A DNA stretch of 64,000 nt, from positions 2,604,001 through 2,668,000 of the forward strand of contig NZ_CP109596.1 of NCBI RefSeq assembly GCF_036327755.1, given 5' to 3'. The stretch comes from Nocardia sp. NBC_01503. GTDB taxonomy: Bacteria; Actinomycetota; Actinomycetes; Mycobacteriales; Mycobacteriaceae. The notes beneath the pieces were generated by a model. The model had not been told where the DNA came from. It saw only the letters and a program-made list of their open reading frames with translations, and searched no databases. Shown here one piece after another: positions 31,580-39,123 of the stretch. The position numbers and the translations under genes are program-made. Each line of letters starts with the position of its first letter. Position 1 is the stretch's first letter.

Positions 31580-32572
31580 TCAGCCCGCGATGGCGAACTC
31601 CGGACCGCACTCCGGTTCCGGTCCGCAGGGGCGCTCACCCGGGTTCGCCATCCCCGTCAGCGCCCGATCCACCAGGGCCGCAATGGCTCCCGCGACCTCC
31701 TCGGCGCGCTCCATGATCACGCTGTGCCCGGCCCCGTCCAACCGCACCAGCTCCACATCGTCCAGCTGCGAGGCCAGCACCACCGAATGTGCGAACGGGA
31801 TCACGATGTCCGCCGAACCGGCCAGCACCAGCGTCGGAATAGTGCCCAGTCGATGCAGGGTGGCGGTCTCGTCGAAGCGCATGAGCGACTCCAGGAAGCT
31901 GGCCATGGTCAACAGGGAGGTCTCGTTGAGCATGGCCGTGGCCACCGCCAGCACCCGCGGACTCACCTTGCGGGTGCCCAGGGTGGCCTCGCGCATGATC
32001 GGCTCGAAGATGTGCCGGGTGAAGTGCTTGGAGGCCTGCATGGCGCGCGGAGCCCGGCGCACCGCCACTCGTAGCGAGTGCACCGCCGGACCGTTCAGCA
32101 GCCGGCCCAGGCCGACCCGGGTGACGCTGTTGGCCGCGCCCGCCAGCAGGCCGACGCCGATGATGCGGGGGCCGATGGTCTCGGGGAACAGGCGGGCATA
32201 GGCCAGGATCGTCATGGCCCCCATCGAATGACCCACCAGCACAATCGGACCCGTTGGCGCGACCGCCCGCAGCACCGCGTCCAGATCCAGCGCCAGCTGA
32301 TCGATGGTGTACGTGGCCGGATCGGCCATCCCCGAATTGCCGTGTCCGCGATGGTCGTAGAAGACCAGATGCGCCTGCTCGCGCCAATGAGGTTGCAGGT
32401 ACCCGCGCAACAACTCCCAGGATTCGGTGCGCAGACAGTGGCCGTGGATGAAGACGACGGTCAGGGGTGCGTCGGTGGGGCCGAATTCGCGGACGGCGAT
32501 GGGCACGCCATCCTCCGCGGTGACGGTGAGGTGGTGTCCGTCGTGGTCTGCTGCGCGTGAGCGAGTGGACAT
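31580..32572 (-). CDS. alpha/beta fold hydrolase
   Basis: A 330-residue hydrolase. The oxyanion strand is VFIHGHCLRTESW and the family motif DHRGHGNS lies near residue 73. The nucleophile is Ser116 in VGHSMGAM, and the catalytic His occurs in DGAGHSVIME near the C-terminus. The acid is probably Asp in LAGSADIVIP. No signal peptide. It is most like cytosolic lipid or epoxide-type hydrolases; substrate unknown. The ATG at 32572 is preceded by the sequence GGAGCACGTC in the minus-strand direction. A long inverted repeat lies upstream at 32709-32756. Confidence 0.9.
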   Translation of the reverse strand: MSTRSRAADHDGHHLTVTAEDGVPIAVREFGPTDAPLTVVFIHGHCLRTESWELLRGYLQPHWREQAHLVFYDHRGHGNSGMADPATYTIDQLALDLDAVLRAVAPTGPIVLVGHSMGAMTILAYARLFPETIGPRIIGVGLLAGAANSVTRVGLGRLLNGPAVHSLRVAVRRAPRAMQASKHFTRHIFEPIMREATLGTRKVSPRVLAVATAMLNETSLLTMASFLESLMRFDETATLHRLGTIPTLVLAGSADIVIPFAHSVVLASQLDDVELVRLDGAGHSVIMERAEEVAGAIAALVDRALTGMANPGERPCGPEPECGPEFAIAG

Positions 32573-32708
32573 GACGTGCTCCTGGAGAGTTCGCCTTTTG
32601 CCCGGTTGTCGATGGATATTGCCGCTCTGTTAGCAGTTCACACCCGGTGTTATGGACAAGTTGTCCAACTGACGCCGGTGATCTATGTGGGACGGTCGGC
32701 TGTCCACA

Positions 32709-32756
32709 GCTATATCTACAGCTATCTAGCCATTTCGATAGATGGCTGTAGATAGC
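32709..32756. repeat. 48-bp imperfect inverted repeat upstream of the hydrolase gene
   Basis: The left arm GCTAT-AT-CTACAGC-T-ATCTA matches the right arm TAGAT-G-GCTGTAG-ATAGC, with only small bulges and a 10-base loop. It is more AT-rich than the surroundings. It lies about 140 bases upstream of the hydrolase start and downstream of fadE10, so it could be an operator, or part of the fadE10 terminator zone. Confidence 0.6.
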
Positions 32757-32791
32757 CCTCGCAATGGCCGCGAAGTGCTCTGCATGGAAAT

Positions 32792-32827
32792 CTGCCCTTC
32801 TCTAGCGCAATCACTAGAAAAGGGCAG
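32792..32827 (-). terminator. hairpin terminator of fadE10
   Basis: CTGCCCTTCTCTAG (32792-32805) and CTAGAAAAGGGCAG (32814-32827) pair along 14 bases with one mismatch and an 8-base loop. The hairpin begins 16 bases after the fadE10 stop. Confidence 0.75.
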
Positions 32828-32843
32828 ATTCACCTCGCCACGG

Positions 32844-34799
32844 CTATGAGGTAGCCGCCGCCTTGGTCGAGGGCAGGAACGGTCGCAGCAGGTTCTGCTC
32901 CGTCGACGCCCCGAACTGCCATTCGGAGATCCACGGCCCGGTGCCCTCGCTGGGATCCAGCGCACCACCCTCCAGGAACCGGTAGCGCCCATCCAGAATG
33001 CCGCGCGTCAGCTCGGTATCGGCGTCATCGGTGTTGTCCCACAGGGATTCGAACAACTTCTGCACCCGGATACGGGACTGCCGGCAGAACACCTCGGCGA
33101 GCTCCTCGGCCGCCACCCCGTCGGGATCGCCTGCCACACGCAGGGATTGGGCCCTCACGCACGCGGCGGACATGGCGAACAGCTCCGCGCCGATATCCAC
33201 GATGCGACCCAGGAAGCCCTGCTTGTACTCCAATTTCGCCTGCCAGCGCGCCATTCCGTACATGAGCGCCCGTGCCTGCTTGCGCGACATCCGCTCCACG
33301 AACCGCATATGCCTTGCCAGCGGGCCGAATTCGCCGAAGGTGGCCGGAACCGTGCCGGTGCCGACCGTCAACTGCGGGAACCACTTGGCATAGAAACCGC
33401 TCGCACCGACCGCGGCCTTGGCCTTGTCCTTGAGCTCGGCATTGCGATCGACCAGTGCGCCCGCCGCCGCCATATGCGCATCGGCCATCTCACGGGCGAT
33501 CAACAGGCGCATGATCTCGCTGGAACCCTCGAAGATGCGATTGATACGCAGATCTCGCACCAATTGCTCGGCGCCGACGGCACGTTCGCCACGCGCGGCC
33601 AGCGACGCCGCCGTCTCATAACCGCGACCGCCGCGAATCTGCACCAGCTCGTCCGCGATGGTGCAGGCCATCTCCGAGGCCCACAGTTTGGCCAGCGCGG
33701 CCTCGATCCGAATGTCATTGCGGTTCTCGTCGCACATGGTCGCCGAGAGATCCAGCACCGCCTCCAGCGCGAAAGTCGTTGCGGCGATGAAGGACAACTT
33801 CGCGCCCACCGCCGCGTGCTCACCGACCGGACGACCCCACTGCACGCGGGTGGCGCTCCACTCGCGGCCGATCTTGAGCGACCACTTCGCCGCCGCCGTG
33901 CACATGGCCGGAATCGCCAGGCGGCCCGCGTTCAACGTGGTCAGCGCGATCTTGAGACCGTCGCCCTCGCGGCCGACCAGATTGCGTTTGGGGACGCGCA
34001 CATTGTGCATACGGGTGACGCCGTTCTCGATACCCCGCAGACCCATGAACGAATTACGGCGCTCCACGGTGATTCCCGGGCTGTCCGCCTCCACGATGAA
34101 GGCGGAGATGCCACCGCGATGCCCCTCGCTCTTGGGCACCCGCGCCATCACCACCAGGAGTTCGGCGACCACGCCATTGGTGGTCCACAGCTTCACACCG
34201 TTGATGTCGTACGCCTCGCCGTCCTCGGTGGGTGTGGCGGTGGAGGCCATGCGCGCCGGATCGGAGCCGACATCGGGTTCGGTGAGCAGGAAGGCGCTCA
34301 CCGCGCCTCTGGCACAGCGCGGCAGGAACTCTCGCTTCTGCTCCTCGGTGCCCGCCAGTTTGAGCGGCTCCGGAACGCCGATGGATTGATGCGCCGAGAG
34401 CAGTACGCCCAAACTCGCGTGTGCGGAGCCGACCAGCATGAGCGCGCGGTTGTAACCGACCTGGGTGAGGCCGACGCCGCCGTACGACTCCGGAATCTTG
34501 AGGCCGAAGCAGCCGAGTTCGGCGAGCCCGCGCACGTATTCGTCCGGAATGCGGCCCTCGGCCTCGATGCGCTGACCGTCGATCGTGTCGCAGAAGGCTT
34601 CGAGGCGGGTGAGGTAGAGATCCATCTTGGCCTGATCCTGTGGCCCCGGCTTGGGGAACGGATGGATCAGGTCGAGGCGGAAGCGGCCGAGGAACATCTC
34701 CTTCGCGAAAGAGGGTTTGGCCCAGTCGGTTTCGCGGGATTCTTCGACGAGTGCCCGGGCCTGCTCTTCGGTGGCGTCGACTTTCGCTGTGGTCGCCAT
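32844..34799 (-). CDS. fadE10: acyl-CoA dehydrogenase, FadE10-like
   Basis: A 651-residue flavoprotein acyl-CoA dehydrogenase of the mycobacterial FadE10 (Rv0873) type: the N-terminus (EEQARALVEESRETDW, then KPSFAKEMFLGRF) and the long C-terminal extension agree with my recollection of that protein. The FAD/substrate motifs LTEPDVGSDPARMAST and LWTTNGVVAELLVV, and the catalytic-loop region RIFEGSSEIMRLL, are present. It introduces an alpha-beta double bond into acyl-CoA, but the natural substrate of this subgroup is not established. Start ATG 34799 has GGAGGACGCT upstream. It appears monocistronic, closed by a strong hairpin. Confidence 0.92.
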   Translation of the reverse strand: MATTAKVDATEEQARALVEESRETDWAKPSFAKEMFLGRFRLDLIHPFPKPGPQDQAKMDLYLTRLEAFCDTIDGQRIEAEGRIPDEYVRGLAELGCFGLKIPESYGGVGLTQVGYNRALMLVGSAHASLGVLLSAHQSIGVPEPLKLAGTEEQKREFLPRCARGAVSAFLLTEPDVGSDPARMASTATPTEDGEAYDINGVKLWTTNGVVAELLVVMARVPKSEGHRGGISAFIVEADSPGITVERRNSFMGLRGIENGVTRMHNVRVPKRNLVGREGDGLKIALTTLNAGRLAIPAMCTAAAKWSLKIGREWSATRVQWGRPVGEHAAVGAKLSFIAATTFALEAVLDLSATMCDENRNDIRIEAALAKLWASEMACTIADELVQIRGGRGYETAASLAARGERAVGAEQLVRDLRINRIFEGSSEIMRLLIAREMADAHMAAAGALVDRNAELKDKAKAAVGASGFYAKWFPQLTVGTGTVPATFGEFGPLARHMRFVERMSRKQARALMYGMARWQAKLEYKQGFLGRIVDIGAELFAMSAACVRAQSLRVAGDPDGVAAEELAEVFCRQSRIRVQKLFESLWDNTDDADTELTRGILDGRYRFLEGGALDPSEGTGPWISEWQFGASTEQNLLRPFLPSTKAAATS

Positions 34800-34930
34800 A
34801 GCGTCCTCCTCGGAGGTGATCGGAATCACATTCGAGTGTAGGAGCCTTTGTTACCCACCGGTAGTCGTCAGCTGAGATCAAAAAGCCTTGTCAGACAATG
34901 ATCTTGGAAACCAGCTACTCTCCAGCTCTC

Positions 34931-34959
34931 CTGCCCGCTGCCCTCGTGGCAGCGGGCAG
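34931..34959 (-). terminator. hairpin terminator of the ATPase gene
   Basis: CTGCCCGCTGCC (34931-34942) pairs perfectly with GGCAGCGGGCAG (34948-34959) around a 5-base loop, 22 bases after the stop of the minus-strand ATPase gene. Confidence 0.7.
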
Positions 34960-34981
34960 CGGGAGAATTCGGGGCGGGGTG

Positions 34982-36166
34982 CTACTGAACTCCGCGCAAA
35001 TATCTGCCGAAATGCGGCACCGTGAAACCGATTGTTCCGCGCTCTGCCGAGTAGATGAGCCCCTTCTTGATGAGACCGTCGCGCGCGGGGGACAGGGACG
35101 CCGGTTTGCGATCGAGTTCGCGGGCGACGGCCGCGGTGGAGACGGGTCCGTCATCGCCGGCGAGATCGGCCATGGCGCGCATGTATTCGCGCTCGGCGGG
35201 GGTCGCCCGCTCGTATCGCGAGCCGAAGAATCCGACCGCCAGCTCCTCCTCGGCGTGCGGTGCGGCCACCGCCACATCCTCCTCGCTGATCGGGCTCTGC
35301 GCGGCCGCGTCCCAGGTCGCCTTGCCGTACGCCTGCACGAAATACGGGTAGCCGTCCGCCTTTTCGTAGAGGGCGTCCAGTGCGGCCTCGCTGTACTTCA
35401 CATCCTCGCGCCCGGCCGGAGCCATCAGCGCCTGGTCGGCGGATTCGCGATCGAGGCGGTCGATGCGGTGATAGGAGAACAGCCGCTCGGAGTATGACTT
35501 CGAGGCCGAGAGCACCGCGGGCAGATGCGGCAGGCCCGCACCGACGACGATCAAAGGTGCTGCGTCCTGGCTCAATTCGTGGCAGGCCCCGCAGATGGCG
35601 GAGATGTCCTGCGGACCCAGATCCTGCATCTCGTCGATGAACAGCGCGATGCCCACACCGATGTCGCGGGCGAGTTGCGCTGCCTCCAAAAGCAATTCGA
35701 CCAGATCGATCTCGATATCCCCGGAGTCGGCCCGGCCGGTCACAGCGGGCACATCGATACCCGGGTTCCAGCGCTCGCGCATACCCTTGTCGGCGGTGGA
35801 GCGCAGGGCGAAGGCCTTGAGAATTCCCAGGAAATCGTCGACCTGCTCCGGATTGCGATGCGATACCGCTATCGACCGCACCGCCATGTGCAGGGCCGAG
35901 GAGAGCGGGCGCCGCAGCTCCTGATCCGGGCGTGCCTCGAGTTTGCCGGTACCCCAGCCGCGGCTGCGCGCGGCCGAGCGAAGCTGATTGAGCAGCACCG
36001 TTTTCCCGACCCCGCGCAACCCGGTGAGCATGACGCTGCGTTCGGGGCGGGCGCGGGCAATGCGCTCGAGCACGATATCGAAGGCGTCCAACTGCCGATC
36101 GCGGCCCGCGAGTTCGGGTGGGCGCTGTCCGGCACCGGGGGCGTACGGGTTTCTGACCGGGTCCAC
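34982..36166 (-). CDS. AAA-type ATP-binding protein with C-terminal winged helix
   Basis: A 394-residue STAND/Orc-like ATPase. Walker A is GLRGVGKTVLL (about residue 47) and Walker B is ALFIDEMQDL. A sensor-like LIVVGAGLPHLP follows, then a lid, and a winged-helix-like C-terminus (GPVSTAAVARELDRKPASLS). Architecture resembles Orc1/Cdc6-like or transposon-associated ATPases that have become chromosomal genes. GTG 36166 (MDPVRNPYAPG) is taken as start, as sequence upstream loses coding character. No transposase or restriction partner is adjacent, so the role is open. Confidence 0.85.
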   Translation of the reverse strand: MDPVRNPYAPGAGQRPPELAGRDRQLDAFDIVLERIARARPERSVMLTGLRGVGKTVLLNQLRSAARSRGWGTGKLEARPDQELRRPLSSALHMAVRSIAVSHRNPEQVDDFLGILKAFALRSTADKGMRERWNPGIDVPAVTGRADSGDIEIDLVELLLEAAQLARDIGVGIALFIDEMQDLGPQDISAICGACHELSQDAAPLIVVGAGLPHLPAVLSASKSYSERLFSYHRIDRLDRESADQALMAPAGREDVKYSEAALDALYEKADGYPYFVQAYGKATWDAAAQSPISEEDVAVAAPHAEEELAVGFFGSRYERATPAEREYMRAMADLAGDDGPVSTAAVARELDRKPASLSPARDGLIKKGLIYSAERGTIGFTVPHFGRYLRGVQ

Positions 36167-36376
36167 GCGACGACCGTAGCGCCAAAGTTCGGGATTATCC
36201 GGGCATCTAGAGAAGCCCCTAGACAGAGCAATGGATGGGTACGCACGGGCTTGTCGGCGGTCGACACGACCGGCTGTCCGTTTCGTCGGGAGCGGGTGTT
36301 CGCTTCGCACCCCTTGTCGCGCTTGCGCCCTCGCTACCCTTATGGCTGATTCGCAGCTGTCCAGGCAGGAGGGTTC

Positions 36377-36628
36377 ATGTCGGAGGAAGCCCCGTCCACC
36401 GTCGCCGAGGTGGTCGAGTCCTGGAACGTACCCGCCGAGGCGGTGGTGGCCGCTCGCATTCGCGACAACATCCTGGTGGCCATCGAACGCGGTTATGACG
36501 ATCCGCAATTGGTCGCCGATCTCGCGGTGGGCCCACTCGTCATGGCCCTGGGTCAGCTCGAGGTCGAACTCGCCGACGCCCGGCGTCGCATCGCCGAACT
36601 CGAGCGAGCGGCGCGGGCGCGCAGTTGA
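36377..36628 (+). CDS. small coiled-coil protein of unknown function
   Basis: An 83-residue acidic, helical protein (MSEEAPSTVAEVVESWNVPA at the start). The last 35 residues, starting at LGQLEVELADARRRIAELER, form a clear coiled coil. The ribosome binding site AGGAGG lies 5 bases before the ATG. It is divergent from the ATPase gene, with 210 bases between, and I recognise no family. Confidence 0.7.
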   Translation: MSEEAPSTVAEVVESWNVPAEAVVAARIRDNILVAIERGYDDPQLVADLAVGPLVMALGQLEVELADARRRIAELERAARARS

Positions 36629-36910
36629 GTTTGCGAAAAGGTAACGGGCATTTCGATCGCGTATATCTTCCCGTGATCCGACGCGGCGAAGCCGAATTCG
36701 TGTATCTGCCGGGGGATTTGCGACTCGACACGCAACGCGCCGCGTGTGGGGTGGACAACACGGGCTGGCAGTCGTAATCTCTTCGTGACTTAGCGGAGTC
36801 TGTCGCTTCATCGGAGAGGCGGCCCGCGGCGTTACCGGCTAGTCGGCGACGAACCACAGAAACGTTCGTCAGCGAATCGGGATGTAAGCAAGATCGGAGA
36901 GTGCGGCTCG

Positions 36911-37561
36911 GTGGGTAAGCACAGCATGCAGCGGGAATCTCGGGTACCGAATTCCGTGAAGGGCGCCATCGTCATGGGCGCTATGGCAGCAACGACAACC
37001 GGCGCGTTCCCGGCGATTACCGCCCAGGCCGCCAGCGTCGACATTCCGGGTATCGGAAAGTTCGATGTGCCGGACGATTTCGCACCTCAGGTGCAGCAGT
37101 TCAACCAGGCGGTCAAGGACTTCCAGTCCAACGGCATTCCGCAGGTCGGCGTGAACCCGTCCCCCGGCGCCAATGGTTTCCAGCTTCCGGAGCTGTTCCC
37201 GCAGAAGCAGAACGGCCCCTCGCAGATCGCTCTGGAGGCCGCGAAGACCAAGGTCGGCGCGCAGTACTCCTGGGGCGCCACCGGCCCGTTCAGCTTCGAC
37301 TGCTCCGGTCTGGTGCAGTGGGCCTACAAGCAGGCCGGAGTCGAACTGCCGCGCACCAGCTTCGAGCAGTCGCACGTCGGCGCGCCCGTCGCCTTCGAGG
37401 ACCTGCAGCCCGGCGATATCGTCGTCACCAATGGCGGCGGACATGTCGGCATGTACGCCGGTGACGGCAAACTGCTGAACGCGGTCCAGACCGGCACCCC
37501 CGTCTCCTACACGAACCTGCGCCCCGACATGGTTGTCACCGCGCGCCGCATCAACGCATAA
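36911..37561 (+). CDS. secreted NlpC/P60 family cell-wall peptidase
   Basis: A 216-residue exported peptidase. A signal-like segment covers residues about 17-42 (VKGAIVMGAMAATTTGAF, ending AQAAS). A spacer (43-105) precedes the NlpC/P60 domain. The catalytic Cys lies in SFDCSGLVQWAY (about 130) and the His in NGGGHVGMYAGDG (about 177), so it should be active. These enzymes cut peptidoglycan stem peptides between D-Glu and DAP. Start GTG 36911 is chosen to include the signal. The 282-base upstream region showed no convincing riboswitch. It resembles the RipD/RipB size class. Confidence 0.88.
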   Translation: MGKHSMQRESRVPNSVKGAIVMGAMAATTTGAFPAITAQAASVDIPGIGKFDVPDDFAPQVQQFNQAVKDFQSNGIPQVGVNPSPGANGFQLPELFPQKQNGPSQIALEAAKTKVGAQYSWGATGPFSFDCSGLVQWAYKQAGVELPRTSFEQSHVGAPVAFEDLQPGDIVVTNGGGHVGMYAGDGKLLNAVQTGTPVSYTNLRPDMVVTARRINA

Positions 37562-37582
37562 GCCATACGTATCGTGTAGCTC

Positions 37583-37975
37583 GTGACGTCAGCTCTTCCG
37601 AGCGAACCGGCCCAGGCCCGAGTTGATTCTTGGATCTGGGCCGTTCGTCTGTTCAAGACCAGATCCGCGGCGGCCACCGCCTGCCGCGCCGGACATGTGC
37701 GCGTGAACGGTGTCGCCGTGAAGGCCGCGCATCCGCTCAAACACGGTGACGAGATCCGGGTTCGGATCGCCGGTGCCGAGCGCATCGTCATCGTGCAGCG
37801 GCTGCTCACCAAACGCGTGGGCGCGGCAGTGGCCGTGCAGTGCATGATCGACAAGAGCCCGCCCCCGCCCGATCCGCTCGTGGTCGCCACCCTGCCGCAG
37901 CGGGATCGCGGCACCGGTCGCCCCACCAAACGCGAACGGCGCGAAACGGATCGACTGCTCGGCCGTGAGAACTAG
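37583..37975 (+). CDS. S4-domain RNA-binding protein (Hsp15/RqcP-like)
   Basis: A 130-residue protein with an S4 RNA-binding domain: RVDSWIWAVRLFKTRSAAATA, then GHVRVNGVAVKAAHPLKHGD and IRVRI. The C-terminal tail is Arg/Lys-rich (RPTKRERRETDRLLGREN). Hsp15/RqcP-type proteins bind stalled 50S subunits. Start GTG 37583 is 21 bases downstream of the NlpC/P60 stop, so the two may be co-transcribed. The last 4 bases overlap the convergent antiporter stop. Confidence 0.88.
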   Translation: MTSALPSEPAQARVDSWIWAVRLFKTRSAAATACRAGHVRVNGVAVKAAHPLKHGDEIRVRIAGAERIVIVQRLLTKRVGAAVAVQCMIDKSPPPPDPLVVATLPQRDRGTGRPTKRERRETDRLLGREN

Positions 37976-39093
37976 CGGGCCGCCGCGCGATTCGCGGCCA
38001 AGGCCGTCGCCAGCACCGTCACCAACGCCCCCAGCATGAGCGCGGCCGGTTCCCCGGGTTCCAGCACACGCAGTTGGGTGCCGACCGTGACCGCGGCGAC
38101 CGGCACCCCGATCTGCGCCGACGCGAGCACCCCGAACGCCATCGGCTGACCGGTGAACCGCATGGCCACATGCGCCAGCACCGCCGCCGCGCCCAGCGCC
38201 AGGCCGAGCAGGATGAGCCACGGATGGTCGCCGAACTCGCGCAGGTTCAGGCGTGCGCCCAACCAGACGAAGAACAGCGGCGCCAGAAACCCGTCACCGA
38301 TGGCGAAGAGCTGCTTGGCAACCCGGCGCGGTTCGCCGATCGCCGATACCACCAGCCCCAGCGCGAACCCCGCCAGCATGATGGAGACGTGCGTCTTGGT
38401 GGCCAGTGCGCACAGCGCGAACAACAGCACCAGGCTCACGCGCAGCTCGAGTGCGAACCCGCGCTGCTCGGACACCTTGTGGAAGCGATGCCGTAGTCCG
38501 GAGTCACCCAGATACTTCAACCCGAGGTACAGCACCACCGCGACCGCCGACACCGCCAGCGCACCCAGCGCCGCCCGTCCGGCATTCCCGGGATCGATCA
38601 CCAGCGGCAGCGCCACCACACACGCCGCATCGGCGATGGCGACCTGAGCGGTCAACTCCAGCACCGCCGCTCCGGTCAAGCCCTGCGAATCGATGATCGG
38701 CAAAACCAGCGCCGCCGACGAGGAGGCGATCAACACCGCGTACAGCAGGCCGTGCCCGGTATCGAAGACCGCCGCCACACCCTCCCCGATGAGCACGGCC
38801 AGCCCGCCCACCGGCACCGCCCGCATCGCCCCGCGGCCCAGCGCCGACCGAATGGTCGAATCCCGCATGGGCACATGGGTTCCCGCCACGAACATGACCA
38901 CCGCGAACCCGATATCGGCGAGAAAGGTGAAGGTCGGATCCGAGGGATCCAGCACGCCGAACCCGGTGCTGCCGAACAGGATTCCGGCCAGCAGCTCACC
39001 GACAATGACCGGAATCCGCCATTGCGGCCGCCACGCCAGTATCGGCCCGGTCAATCCGAGCAGGACGATGAGCGACAGCAGTTCGAAACTCAC
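37972..39093 (-). CDS. cation:proton antiporter (CPA2/Kef-type membrane domain)
   Basis: A 373-residue integral membrane protein with about 12 hydrophobic helices (LLSLIVLLGLTGPILAW to the end). It resembles the membrane half of Kef/NhaA-like CPA2 exchangers, with a conserved glycine-rich segment GELLAGILFGSTGFGVLDP. There is no C-terminal TrkA-N/RCK domain, so it is not regulated like KefB/KefC. The transported ion is not determinable. It begins 30 bases after the PKS-like gene on the same strand and may be part of that transcript. Confidence 0.85.
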   Translation of the reverse strand: MSFELLSLIVLLGLTGPILAWRPQWRIPVIVGELLAGILFGSTGFGVLDPSDPTFTFLADIGFAVVMFVAGTHVPMRDSTIRSALGRGAMRAVPVGGLAVLIGEGVAAVFDTGHGLLYAVLIASSSAALVLPIIDSQGLTGAAVLELTAQVAIADAACVVALPLVIDPGNAGRAALGALAVSAVAVVLYLGLKYLGDSGLRHRFHKVSEQRGFALELRVSLVLLFALCALATKTHVSIMLAGFALGLVVSAIGEPRRVAKQLFAIGDGFLAPLFFVWLGARLNLREFGDHPWLILLGLALGAAAVLAHVAMRFTGQPMAFGVLASAQIGVPVAAVTVGTQLRVLEPGEPAALMLGALVTVLATALAANRAAAR

Positions 39094-39123
39094 CGCAGCG
39101 ACGCGATCTCAGACATTCGGTCA

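Noticed and set aside
36629..36910. A possible c-di-AMP (ydaO) riboswitch upstream of the NlpC/P60 gene, expected because such genes often carry one.
   Set aside because: I could not find the conserved GGGUGGGG-like and CCGACAGCUCACCUCGUAGGC-type elements in the 282 bases. The region is left unassigned.
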